39,583 nt of DNA, taken from positions 1 to 39,583 of the forward strand of contig JAGBKB010000017.1 in NCBI GenBank assembly GCA_017934175.1, written 5' to 3'. This document shows positions 32,933-39,583 of this stretch, piece by piece (position 1 is the stretch's first letter; every line of letters begins with the position of its first letter). The notes beneath the pieces are model-generated. The model ran no database searches and had not been told where the DNA came from. It saw only the letters and a program-made list of their open reading frames with translations. The translations under genes were made by a program, and so were the position numbers. This stretch comes from Lachnospiraceae bacterium (GTDB lineage Bacteria; Bacillota; Clostridia; Lachnospirales; Lachnospiraceae).

Positions 32933-34415
32933 ATGGTATTTGAAATTCATGGTAACCAGCAGAACCTATTGTTATAGCAAATTTTTCAATCTGGATAACT
33001 GCCCTGTGATTATTATTTATAAAAAATGGTGTGTCATCACTTATGTATTTTTCAACGCTGTAATTATTAATTAAAGTAGATTTTTGTTCATCGCTCCATT
33101 TGTCTATTTCACTATTTATGATTTTTACAACATTCTCTTTAAAGTTTTCGCCAAGGAAATCTTTTATGCCTATGATTTTTCCTTGATTTAAATTTATATT
33201 ATAGAACAATCTTTTTATCATACTTGTTGTTCTTGATTCTGATATTTCAACAAATAGCGATAAATAATCTTCATCAAGACATTTTACTTCAAAATTACAC
33301 TTTATAGTAGTAGGTATGTAATACATTGAAAGAGTATAGTCATCTGGGATTCTTGTCATATAGATATCTGCAAAATCTCTATAAAAGTTATCAAGAGTAA
33401 TTTCTTCATCTATATCTGCTTCATCTATTTCATCTTTTATAAGACCTACATTTTTATCATTTGTATCAAATGACTTTACTATATCAGAATGAGAGGCTAT
33501 AATTATATCAGGTTTTATTTCTGATTTAGTTGATAACTCTTTTGGAGGATGATTTTTCATTTTGTTTGCTTCGGATTTGGTGCCTTTATTTCTTGGTGGC
33601 ATTTTTTCATCAGTAAACATATCATTATTGCCATTTTTAAAACCACTATAGTCTTCACTTGGCTTAATTTTATCTGATTTGTTATTTTCGTTAGAAGTGG
33701 TCTCTTTAGTATCATTTTCAGTAGTTTCAACAACTATGATATTTTTATTATGTAGCCCTGGTATGATTAATTCATTTGAATTAGTAAAACCATGAACTAT
33801 TCCATCAACTGTAGTTTCGCGCAATTTGTCATTATCATTATTTGTTTTTCTATTCTTATCCCTATTTTGATTAGAAGAAGTTGAACGATTATCATTTATT
33901 GCACCGTTAAATCTTTTTTGACGCATGCTTTTAAACTCTGATTTAGATGCAATAAACCTTTTATCAAAAGGTGCTCGTTCTAAATCATCAAAGGAAAACT
34001 CTGATAATAACTTAACTTCCTCATCACCTAATATATTTTTATATTTTTCTTTTAAGTTATTGATTTTGTTTTCAATGTCTTTTTTTGCATTCTCTTTTGC
34101 TGATTCAATGTAAGTTTGATAAGTTGACAATGCCTTATTTTTTGATTCTTCAATCATGGTAGCAAGACTTTTTTCAATTTCAGCATTTATTGGGTCAATG
34201 AGAGAACTGCTACTGTCATTTGAATAAGTGATTTTTGGAACTTCAATGTCGACATCCATATATGAGTTTTTAGTCTTTTCAAAAGAACCAATTGTCACTG
34301 AATAGTATGATGTATCTGTATTTATTACTTTTTTATTGATGTTTGTTGTGCAAGCAAATAAATTACTGGCAACTATTGATACAATAATAAATGCAGATAG
34401 TGTTTTTTTATGCAT
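32931..34415 (-). CDS. Lipoprotein with RsiV-like (DUF4163/DUF3298) ends and long disordered insertion
   Basis: A 494-residue probable lipoprotein, signal ending LFAC with Cys22. Residues about 36-130 look like the start of the PdaC/RsiV extracellular domain (IEVPKITYSN, then a long helix); about 365-494 looks like its DUF3298 end (RLFYNINLNQGKIIGIKDFLG, then a closing IGSAGYHEFQIP). Between them is about 220 residues of Asn/Asp/Lys/Ser/Thr-rich, probably disordered sequence. ATG at 34415 has GGAGG upstream; an in-frame ATG at 34496 is rejected. Without a cytoplasmic anti-sigma domain or a sigma gene next door, it is not a classical RsiV. Function unknown. Confidence 0.72.
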   Translation of the reverse strand: MHKKTLSAFIIVSIVASNLFACTTNINKKVINTDTSYYSVTIGSFEKTKNSYMDVDIEVPKITYSNDSSSSLIDPINAEIEKSLATMIEESKNKALSTYQTYIESAKENAKKDIENKINNLKEKYKNILGDEEVKLLSEFSFDDLERAPFDKRFIASKSEFKSMRQKRFNGAINDNRSTSSNQNRDKNRKTNNDNDKLRETTVDGIVHGFTNSNELIIPGLHNKNIIVVETTENDTKETTSNENNKSDKIKPSEDYSGFKNGNNDMFTDEKMPPRNKGTKSEANKMKNHPPKELSTKSEIKPDIIIASHSDIVKSFDTNDKNVGLIKDEIDEADIDEEITLDNFYRDFADIYMTRIPDDYTLSMYYIPTTIKCNFEVKCLDEDYLSLFVEISESRTTSMIKRLFYNINLNQGKIIGIKDFLGENFKENVVKIINSEIDKWSDEQKSTLINNYSVEKYISDDTPFFINNNHRAVIQIEKFAITIGSAGYHEFQIP

Positions 34416-34527
34416 ATTTACCTCCATAAAGTTATATTTAATTAAAATGAATAAGTTTTTTATTAAACATATTGAAATATATGTATAATCATACAATATA
34501 TTTTAATGATTTGTAAAGATAAAAATA

Positions 34528-34556
34528 TTGACTTTTTTGTGAATTCGTAGTAAAAT
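34528..34556 (+). promoter_or_regulatory. Promoter of the three-tRNA cluster
   Basis: TTGACT at 34528-34533, 17 bases, TAAAAT at 34551-34556, with the first tRNA 16 bases further on. Confidence 0.85.
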
Positions 34557-34571
34557 AGAAAATCGTGGTTT

Positions 34572-34646
34572 GGTGGGTATAGCGCAGTTGGTTAGAGCGC
34601 CAGATTGTGGATCTGGAGGTCGTGGGTTCAAATCCCATTACCCACC
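34572..34646 (+). tRNA. tRNA-His (GTG)
   Basis: Acceptor arms GTGGGTA (34573-34579) and TACCCAC (34639-34645), with the extra 5' G at 34572 facing C at 34646 that marks tRNA-His. Anticodon stem CCAGA/TCTGG with anticodon GTG; T arm GTGGG-TTCAAAT-CCCAT. The 3' CCA is not fully encoded. It opens a three-tRNA cluster. Confidence 0.96.
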
Positions 34647-34675
34647 CAGGTTTGCCCGCGATTGTGAAAGTATAG

Positions 34676-34747
34676 AGGGCTATCGCCAAGCGGTAAGGCA
34701 CAAGACTTTGACTCTTGCAGTCGGTGGTTCGAATCCACCTAGCCCTG
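34676..34747 (+). tRNA. tRNA-Gln (TTG)
   Basis: Acceptor arms AGGGCTA (34676-34682) and TAGCCCT (34740-34746), discriminator G at 34747. Anticodon arm CAAGA-CTTTGAC-TCTTG, anticodon TTG; T arm GGTGG-TTCGAAT-CCACC. CCA is not encoded. Confidence 0.96.
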
Positions 34748-34752
34748 TATTT

Positions 34753-34825
34753 GAGACACTAGCTCAGTCGGTAGAGCACTTGACTTTTAATCAAGTTGTC
34801 GGGGGTTCGATTCCCCCGTGTCTCA
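34753..34825 (+). tRNA. tRNA-Lys (TTT)
   Basis: Acceptor arms GAGACAC (34753-34759) and GTGTCTC (34818-34824), discriminator A. Anticodon stem TTGA/TCAA around CTTTTAA, anticodon TTT; T arm GGGGG-TTCGATT-CCCCC. CCA is not encoded. Last of the cluster, 10 bases before a terminator stem. Confidence 0.96.
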
Positions 34826-34827
34826 CT

Positions 34828-34860
34828 AAAAAAAGCATTGAGGAATCAATGCTTTTTTTA
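34828..34860. terminator. Terminator after the tRNA cluster (bidirectional)
   Basis: GCATTGA at 34835-34841, GGAA loop, TCAATGC at 34846-34852, flanked by seven A and seven T. It can also stop the convergent small membrane protein gene. Confidence 0.93.
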
Positions 34861-34886
34861 TTTACTCTTTAAAGTTGTATATACTA

Positions 34887-35207
34887 TTATGATTTGACTG
34901 GTTGACCTTTTATGTTTTGAATAACAAGTAAGTCAATAGGTAACAATACAAAAAGTATGGCTCCATATATAGAAAGATTTGTGCTGTTGAAATTATTTGT
35001 GTCAGTTGTAAAATTAGTAAATATATATAAGAAAACAAAAATAATATATATAGGTATAAGTGCTATAAGAATAGAATGCAAATTATCTTTGAACTGAATA
35101 ATAGATATAGCAACAAGTAATAAAATAGGCATAAGTATAAGAGCAATATTTAACACGATGGCATCATTTGCAAATAAAAATTTTAATGAATTAGTAAAAT
35201 TTTCCAT
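34887..35207 (-). CDS. Small membrane protein, unknown function
   Basis: A 106-residue protein that I do not recognise. Three hydrophobic segments (about 15-37, 44-64 and 80-97) separated by short polar loops, including a Thr/Asn-rich loop (FTTDTNNFNSTN). ATG at 35207 has GGAGG 11 bases upstream; an in-frame ATG at 35273 is rejected since it precedes the ribosome site. It stands between the tRNA cluster and a lone tRNA-Gln, on the opposite strand from both. No enzyme motif is visible. Confidence 0.65.
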   Translation of the reverse strand: MENFTNSLKFLFANDAIVLNIALILMPILLLVAISIIQFKDNLHSILIALIPIYIIFVFLYIFTNFTTDTNNFNSTNLSIYGAILFVLLPIDLLVIQNIKGQPVKS

Positions 35208-35413
35208 AATTAGAATTTCCTCCAATAAATATATAGAATTATTTGGAAATACTGAATAATTGCTCTTTTGCACTTATTCTTGTATTTCCTTTAGCATGTA
35301 ATTAAAGAATAATACATATCACATATAAGTGAATGTTACAACAAATAATTATATCATAATCTTGGGCTAACTGCAAGAAAATATACAGTTGTTTTATAGG
35401 TTATAGATTTATA

Positions 35414-35442
35414 TTGAAAAATTTTTATAAAAATTGTATAAT
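35414..35442 (+). promoter_or_regulatory. Promoter of the lone tRNA-Gln
   Basis: TTGAAA at 35414-35419, 17 bases, TATAAT at 35437-35442, with the tRNA starting 13 bases later. tex may be read from it too, as no terminator is seen between the tRNA and tex. Confidence 0.82.
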
Positions 35443-35455
35443 AGGTTGGTTTTAA

Positions 35456-35527
35456 ACCCCCATAGCCAAATGGTAAGGCAACGGTCTCTGACTCCGTCAT
35501 CTTAAGGTTCGAATCCTTATGGGGGTG
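35456..35527 (+). tRNA. tRNA-Gln (CTG)
   Basis: Acceptor arms ACCCCCA (35456-35462) and TGGGGGT (35520-35526), discriminator G. D arm GCC/GGC; anticodon loop CTCTGAC with anticodon CTG; anticodon stem ACGGT/TCCGT has a T-T mismatch next to the loop (31-39). T arm TAAGG-TTCGAAT-CCTTA. CCA is not encoded. Confidence 0.93.
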
Positions 35528-35556
35528 CTTAAATATAATGATGTAGAGGGAATGTA

Positions 35557-38226
35557 ATGAAGATAAGTAAAGTAATAGCAGATGAATTAGCAGTTCGTGA
35601 GAGTCAAGTTGAAGCCGCTATAGGCTTATTAGATGAAGGGTGCACAGTACCCTTCATTTCTCGTTATAGGAAGGAAGTTACAGGTAATCTTAATGATGAA
35701 CAACTTAGAACTCTCTATGAAAGGTTAATCTATCTTAGAGAATTGAATGAAAGAAAAGAAACTATTATAACTTCCATTGATGAACAAGGGAAACTTACCA
35801 AAGAACTAAAAAAACAAATTGATGATGCTATGACTATGGTGGCACTTGAAGATATATATCGTCCATACAAACCAAAGAAAAAAACTCGTGCAAGTGTTGC
35901 AAAAGAAAAAGGGTTGGAGCCACTTGCTATTATTATATGGGAGCAAAAAGCAAAGCAAAGAATTGAGACAACTGCAAAAAAATATATAGATAAAGAAAAA
36001 GGTGTTGAAACTATTGAAGATGCTATAGCCGGTGCACTTGACATAATTGCTGAAATGATTTCTGATGTAGCAGATTATAGAACTTGGATAAGAGAGTTTA
36101 CTATAAATACTGGTGTAATAAGAGCAGAAGCAAAAGATAGTGAAGCCAAAACTAATTACGAACAATACTACAACTATAGCGAAACTGTAGCAAAGATTCC
36201 ACCACACAGAATACTTGCTATCAATCGTGGTGAAAATGAAAAAGTATTAAAAGTATCTATTATAATTGTTCGTGATGACGTACTCAAATATTTGAGAGAC
36301 CAAATTATAAAAGTTGATAATGAGTATACAAATGATTATCTTGAGAGGGCTATAGAAGATTCATTTGATAGACTTATTTGGCCATCAATAGAAAATGAAG
36401 TTAGAAATATTTTAACTGAAAAAGCAGAAGATACTTCTATGGAGGTGTTCTCACAAAACTTAACTCAAATACTTATGCAACATCCTATAGTAGGGAAAAC
36501 TGTTCTTGGATGGGACCCTGCATTTAGAACTGGATGTAAATTAGCAGTGTGTGATGCAACTGGAAAAGTTCTTGATACAACTGTTATATATCCTACTGAA
36601 CCTACTACTGAAGAAAGACAAGAACAGGCAAGACAAAAATTAAAAGAACTTATTGATAAATATCATATTGATTTAATTTCAGTTGGAAATGGTACTGCTT
36701 CAAGAGAATCTGAAATGTTTATAGTTGACTTTTTTAAGAGAGCAAAAATAAAAAATGTTCAATATGTAATTGTAAATGAGGCTGGTGCTTCTGTATATAG
36801 TGCAAGTGTTTTAGCGACAGAAGAGTTCCCAAAGTTTGATGTAGGACAGCGTTCTGCGGCATCAATAGCAAGACGTCTTCAAGACCCACTTGCAGAACTC
36901 GTAAAGATTGACCCAAAGAGCATAGGGGTTGGTCAATATCAACATGATATGAATCAGAAAAAACTTTCTATGACACTTGGTGGAGTTGTTGAAGATTGTG
37001 TCAATAAAGTTGGGGTTGATTTAAATACTGCATCATATTCACTTTTATCTTATGTGTCAGGAATAAATAAGACTATAGCAAAGTCTATAGTTAATTATAG
37101 AGAAAAAGAAGGGCGATTTAATAATAGAACAGAACTTTTGAGTGTAGATAAATTGGGTAGCAAAGCATATGAACAGTGTGCAGGTTTCCTTAGAATTACT
37201 GGTGGTGATGAACCACTTGATAGAACAGGTGTTCACCCAGAGTCTTATGAGGCAACAAATAAACTATTAAAGAAACTTAATTATAGTAAAAAAGATTTGG
37301 CAAGTGGCAATTTTGCAGGAATATCTACTAAAATTTCTGATTATGATGAAACAGCAAAAGAACTTAAGATAGGAGTAGAGACACTTAAGGATATAGTGAA
37401 TGAACTTGAAAAGCCAGGTAGAGACCCAAGAGATGATGCACCTAAACCAATTCTTAGATCTGATGTTTTGTCTATGGAAGACTTGACTGAAGGAATGCAA
37501 CTAAAAGGAACTGTAAGAAACTGCACTGACTTTGGAGCATTTGTAGATATAGGAGTTCACCAAGATGGTCTTGTACACATTTCTCAAATTGCAGATAGAT
37601 ATATAAAGCATCCACTTGAAGCATTATCAATAGGTGATGTTGTAGATGTAAAAGTTTTATCAGTTGATTTAGAAAAGAAAAGAATTGCACTCACAATGCG
37701 ACTTGATTCAGGTGTTTATAAGGACTATAGAGAAATGCATATGCAAAACAATACTTTTGCAAATAATATAACAAATGAATCAACTAATAAAAAAGCATCA
37801 GATAAAAGTAATGTGAATAAAGCAAATGGTGCAGAAAAAAATAATGATGAATCATTTACATTTAATATAGATTCTGCTAAAAAATTGAAAGTAAAAATTG
37901 GCGATTCAGAAAGCACTGATAGTGCAAGTGCTGGAACTAAAACTAAAAAGACAACTAAAACAAGTAAAGCAAAAACAACTAAAAAAGAAACAACAAAAAA
38001 AGAGTCAGCAAAGAAAGAAACTAAAAGTGCAAAAAAAGAATCAGCAGCAAAAGCAACAAAAACAAAAGAAACTAAAGTAAAAGAAACCAAAGCAAAAACT
38101 ACAAAAAAAGCAAAAAATACAGTAAAAGCTACTAAAACAAGTAAAAAGGCATCGTTAGACAAGAAAGTAAAAGTCGCAAAACAAACAAAGAAAACAACAA
38201 CCAAAAAAGCAGCATCTAAAAAATAA
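35557..38226 (+). CDS. tex: Tex-family RNA-binding protein with basic C-terminal tail
   Basis: An 889-residue cytoplasmic nucleic-acid-binding protein. N-terminal Tex helical domain (1-200), YqgF/RNase H-like domain starting VLGWDPAFRTG near 314, helix-hairpin-helix region (about 490-560: SYVSGINKTIAKSIVNYREKEGRF), and an S1 domain (about 646-716: GTVRNCTDFGAFVDIGVHQDGLVHIS). The family usually ends near 720-780 residues. Here a tail of about 170 residues follows, the last 95 made almost only of Lys, Thr, Ala, Ser and Glu, like histone H1. AGAGGGAATGTA precedes the ATG. Tex acts on transcription and RNA handling; the exact role in Clostridia is not known. Confidence 0.95.
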   Translation: MKISKVIADELAVRESQVEAAIGLLDEGCTVPFISRYRKEVTGNLNDEQLRTLYERLIYLRELNERKETIITSIDEQGKLTKELKKQIDDAMTMVALEDIYRPYKPKKKTRASVAKEKGLEPLAIIIWEQKAKQRIETTAKKYIDKEKGVETIEDAIAGALDIIAEMISDVADYRTWIREFTINTGVIRAEAKDSEAKTNYEQYYNYSETVAKIPPHRILAINRGENEKVLKVSIIIVRDDVLKYLRDQIIKVDNEYTNDYLERAIEDSFDRLIWPSIENEVRNILTEKAEDTSMEVFSQNLTQILMQHPIVGKTVLGWDPAFRTGCKLAVCDATGKVLDTTVIYPTEPTTEERQEQARQKLKELIDKYHIDLISVGNGTASRESEMFIVDFFKRAKIKNVQYVIVNEAGASVYSASVLATEEFPKFDVGQRSAASIARRLQDPLAELVKIDPKSIGVGQYQHDMNQKKLSMTLGGVVEDCVNKVGVDLNTASYSLLSYVSGINKTIAKSIVNYREKEGRFNNRTELLSVDKLGSKAYEQCAGFLRITGGDEPLDRTGVHPESYEATNKLLKKLNYSKKDLASGNFAGISTKISDYDETAKELKIGVETLKDIVNELEKPGRDPRDDAPKPILRSDVLSMEDLTEGMQLKGTVRNCTDFGAFVDIGVHQDGLVHISQIADRYIKHPLEALSIGDVVDVKVLSVDLEKKRIALTMRLDSGVYKDYREMHMQNNTFANNITNESTNKKASDKSNVNKANGAEKNNDESFTFNIDSAKKLKVKIGDSESTDSASAGTKTKKTTKTSKAKTTKKETTKKESAKKETKSAKKESAAKATKTKETKVKETKAKTTKKAKNTVKATKTSKKASLDKKVKVAKQTKKTTTKKAASKK

Positions 38227-38257
38227 TTAACAAAAAAGTATAATTATGTGATAAAAT
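38227..38257 (+). promoter_or_regulatory. Weak promoter candidate for nnrD
   Basis: TTAACA at 38227-38232 and TAAAAT at 38252-38257 with a long 19-base spacer. The expected start falls inside the left arm of the following terminator. Confidence 0.35.
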
Positions 38258-38296
38258 AAAACTACCTATTATGTATTTGATTAGGTAGTTTTTTAT
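38258..38296 (+). terminator. Rho-independent terminator after tex
   Basis: AAACTACCTA (38259-38268) and TAGGTAGTTT (38282-38291) form a 10-bp stem with a 13-base loop, ending in six T. It stops tex 5 bases before the next start codon. Confidence 0.88.
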
Positions 38297-38299
38297 ATT

Positions 38300-39253
38300 A
38301 TGAATTTAGAATATTTAAAAATTGAAGAAGTGGCAAAACTAATACCTGATAGAATTAAAGAGTCTCATAAAGGGACTTATGGTAAAGTGTGTTTACTTGG
38401 AGGAGCAGTAGAATATAGTGGAGCGATACGTTTGTCAGCCCTCGCTTATGCTTCACTAAAATCAGGGGCGGGACTTTCAACGGTTGCTGTGCCAAGATTT
38501 TTAGTTCCAATAGTAAGCAATAACATCCTTGAAGTTATGATTTATCCTATAGATAGTACTGAAAAAGAAATAGTGTTTAATAGAGAAAATATTGATGGAT
38601 TAATAAATAAGTTTGATGTGCTTACTATTGGTATGGGGCTTGGAAGAAGCGAGGAAGCAACAAAGATAGTGAACTATATAATAGAAAACTATAAAGGAAA
38701 ACTTGTTCTTGATGCAGATGCATTATATATAGTCTCTAAAAATATTAGCATTTTAAATAAATCGAAAGCAAAAATTATTCTTACTCCACATTTACTTGAG
38801 TTTAAAAGATTATATGAAGCCGCATTTGAAAATGACACTTTTGAAATAAAATCAGAACTTATAAATGATGATGAGATAAAAAAATATAATAACTATAAAA
38901 TTGATAAAGCCGTTAAGTTTGTTAAGAGTTTAAATGTCACTCTATTACTAAAAGGAGTAATTACCTTTGTTGTGGCAAAAAGAATAAATGATGATGATAT
39001 TATAAGTATATCAGCAATAGATAGAGGCACACCTGGCATGGCTACAGCAGGAAGTGGTGATGTGTTATCAGGAATTATTACTGGATTTCTTGGATATATG
39101 GATGATGGATTTGATGTAGCGAGAGTATCGGCATTTGTAAATGGTTTGGCAGGGGAACTGGCAGCAAAAGATGAAGGAGAGATATCTATGACATCATCTG
39201 ATACAATTAGGCATATTGGGGAAGCAATAAGACTTATACTGTCAAATAAATAA
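38300..39253 (+). CDS. nnrD: ADP-dependent NAD(P)H-hydrate dehydratase
   Basis: A 317-residue ribokinase-like repair enzyme that turns hydrated NAD(P)H back to NAD(P)H using ADP. Signatures: GTYGKVCLLGGAVEYSGA (about 25-42), KSGAGLSTVAVP, LVLDADAL, LTPHLLEFKRL (the TPHxxE pattern), and GTPGMATAGSGDVLSG with GSGD at 251-254. The N-terminal epimerase domain (NnrE) of the fused YjeF form is missing, so it is a stand-alone dehydratase. No ribosome site is visible: the ATG follows the T-run of the tex terminator. Confidence 0.93.
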   Translation: MNLEYLKIEEVAKLIPDRIKESHKGTYGKVCLLGGAVEYSGAIRLSALAYASLKSGAGLSTVAVPRFLVPIVSNNILEVMIYPIDSTEKEIVFNRENIDGLINKFDVLTIGMGLGRSEEATKIVNYIIENYKGKLVLDADALYIVSKNISILNKSKAKIILTPHLLEFKRLYEAAFENDTFEIKSELINDDEIKKYNNYKIDKAVKFVKSLNVTLLLKGVITFVVAKRINDDDIISISAIDRGTPGMATAGSGDVLSGIITGFLGYMDDGFDVARVSAFVNGLAGELAAKDEGEISMTSSDTIRHIGEAIRLILSNK

Positions 39254-39271
39254 AAAATGCTCTGCTTTGTG

Positions 39272-39300
39272 TGAAAGAAGTTTGAGACTTCTTTTTTATT
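39272..39300 (+). terminator. Terminator after nnrD
   Basis: AAGAAGT at 39275-39281, TTGAG loop, ACTTCTT at 39287-39293, then a T-run. Confidence 0.85.
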
Positions 39301-39386
39301 GCAAAAAATAGGGAAATTCAAATAAATATGCCTATATAATGTCCATATATGAATATATTTATGTTTAATATGTCTACTTTTTGAAG

Positions 39387-39583
39387 CCCATCCCGACACC
39401 CCCTATAGCCACCTCCAGTGATTCCCATAATTTGGCATTTGATACTGGGGAGGCCCCTCTAACATAAAGAGGGCATATTACTGAATAGTAATAGTTAGGC
39501 TTATACCTCACTCCGAAAACACGTCGCAGAACCCACGTTTTCTATGCAAGCACTGGCTCTGCTTCGCCAAGTAGTGGCATAAA
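39387..39583. other. G+C-richer, hairpin-dense non-coding stretch at the window edge
   Basis: From about 39387 the G+C content rises to near half, against about 30% elsewhere, with no credible reading frame. Hairpins follow one another: CCTCCAGT (39407-39414 region) with ACTGGGGAGG, CCCTCT with AGAGGG (39454-39473 region), TATTACT (39476-39482) with AGTAATA (39487-39493), GAAAACACGT with ACGTTTTC, and CACTGGC with GCCAAGTAGTG near the end. TATAGCC near 39400 can pair with GGCTTATA near 39499 and enclose the first three. It is not tRNA, SRP RNA, tmRNA or RNase P RNA by their known motifs. Could be an unrecognised structured RNA or the end of an element; strand unknown. Confidence 0.5.

Noticed and set aside
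34570-34872. An open frame of 100 codons on the + strand across the tRNA cluster
   Set aside because: It covers three complete tRNAs; the predicted product is translated tRNA sequence.
37725-38204. A long hydrophobic minus-strand frame opposite the tex tail
   Set aside because: It is the complement of Lys/Thr/Ala codons; Phe/Val-rich output with no ribosome site.
38893-39399. A 168-codon minus-strand frame over the end of nnrD and the following gap
   Set aside because: Mostly antisense to nnrD and crosses its terminator; no recognisable domain.
39387-39583. Possible 5S rRNA because of a GGTGGCTATAG string on the minus strand
   Set aside because: The rest of 5S rRNA (central loops and 3' arm) is not present.
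1-39583. CRISPR arrays, insertion sequences, phage genes
   Set aside because: No regularly spaced repeats, transposase, integrase or phage structural motif was seen.

Overview
The window is about 39.6 kb of an A+T-rich (roughly 30% G+C by eye) chromosome from an anaerobic low-GC Gram-positive bacterium, most likely a Clostridia member close to Lachnospiraceae. Support for this: strong GGAGG ribosome sites, a dcw cluster headed by mraZ with a single MetN-MetI pair nearby, an approximately 400-residue Prs, a DnaD plus Cys-motif DnaC pair, superoxide reductase plus rubrerythrin instead of an aerobic oxidative defence, and a HrcA/CIRCE-controlled dnaJ. The genus cannot be fixed from the sequence alone. 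It reads as core chromosome: no insertion sequence, integrase, phage gene or CRISPR array is visible.

Layout. 1-4.2 kb: 3' end of gpmI, a CPA2 antiporter, a Tyr/Pro/Asn-rich secreted protein, a barnase-like RNase with a lipoprotein signal, its barstar inhibitor and a compact MetK-like enzyme, tightly packed on the + strand. 4.2-8.4 kb: superoxide reductase, rubrerythrin, a DUF6273-like lipoprotein, dnaJ behind a consensus promoter and a CIRCE operator, then a convergent degenerate 5'-nucleotidase-like lipoprotein. 8.4-16.4 kb: division/cell-wall operon mraZ-rsmH-ftsL-pbp-mraY-murD-ftsW-ftsQ, preceded by a promoter, 10-bp-phased AGTG repeats (probable MraZ operator) and a long leader hairpin. 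16.4-22.6 kb: ftsZ with its own promoter and 5' hairpin, prfC, metN-metI and murC. 22.8-29.6 kb: dnaD-dnaC-prs, an acyltransferase-like membrane protein, an rRNA methyltransferase-like protein, a repeat-rich secreted cell-surface protein and tadA. 29.6-34.4 kb: a GtrA-YfhO pair (probable wall-polymer glycosylation) and a convergent RsiV-like lipoprotein with a large disordered insertion. 34.5-35.5 kb: tRNA-His, tRNA-Gln(TTG), tRNA-Lys, a small membrane protein and tRNA-Gln(CTG). 35.5-39.3 kb: tex with a histone-H1-like tail and nnrD. 39.3-39.58 kb: no gene, but a G+C-richer, hairpin-dense stretch running off the window edge that may be an unrecognised structured RNA or an element end.

How the genes work together: the dcw genes make lipid-linked peptidoglycan precursors (MurC, MurD, MraY) and the divisome (FtsL, FtsQ, FtsW, PBP, FtsZ); MurG is missing from its usual place. 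DnaD and DnaC are the helicase-loading pair, and Prs supplies PRPP. The most notable items are the lipobox-bearing barnase with barstar, the pseudo-enzyme-like 5'-nucleotidase relative, the MraZ operator plus leader hairpin, the compact MetK, and the structured 3' end. All family assignments come from reading motifs by eye; no database search was run.
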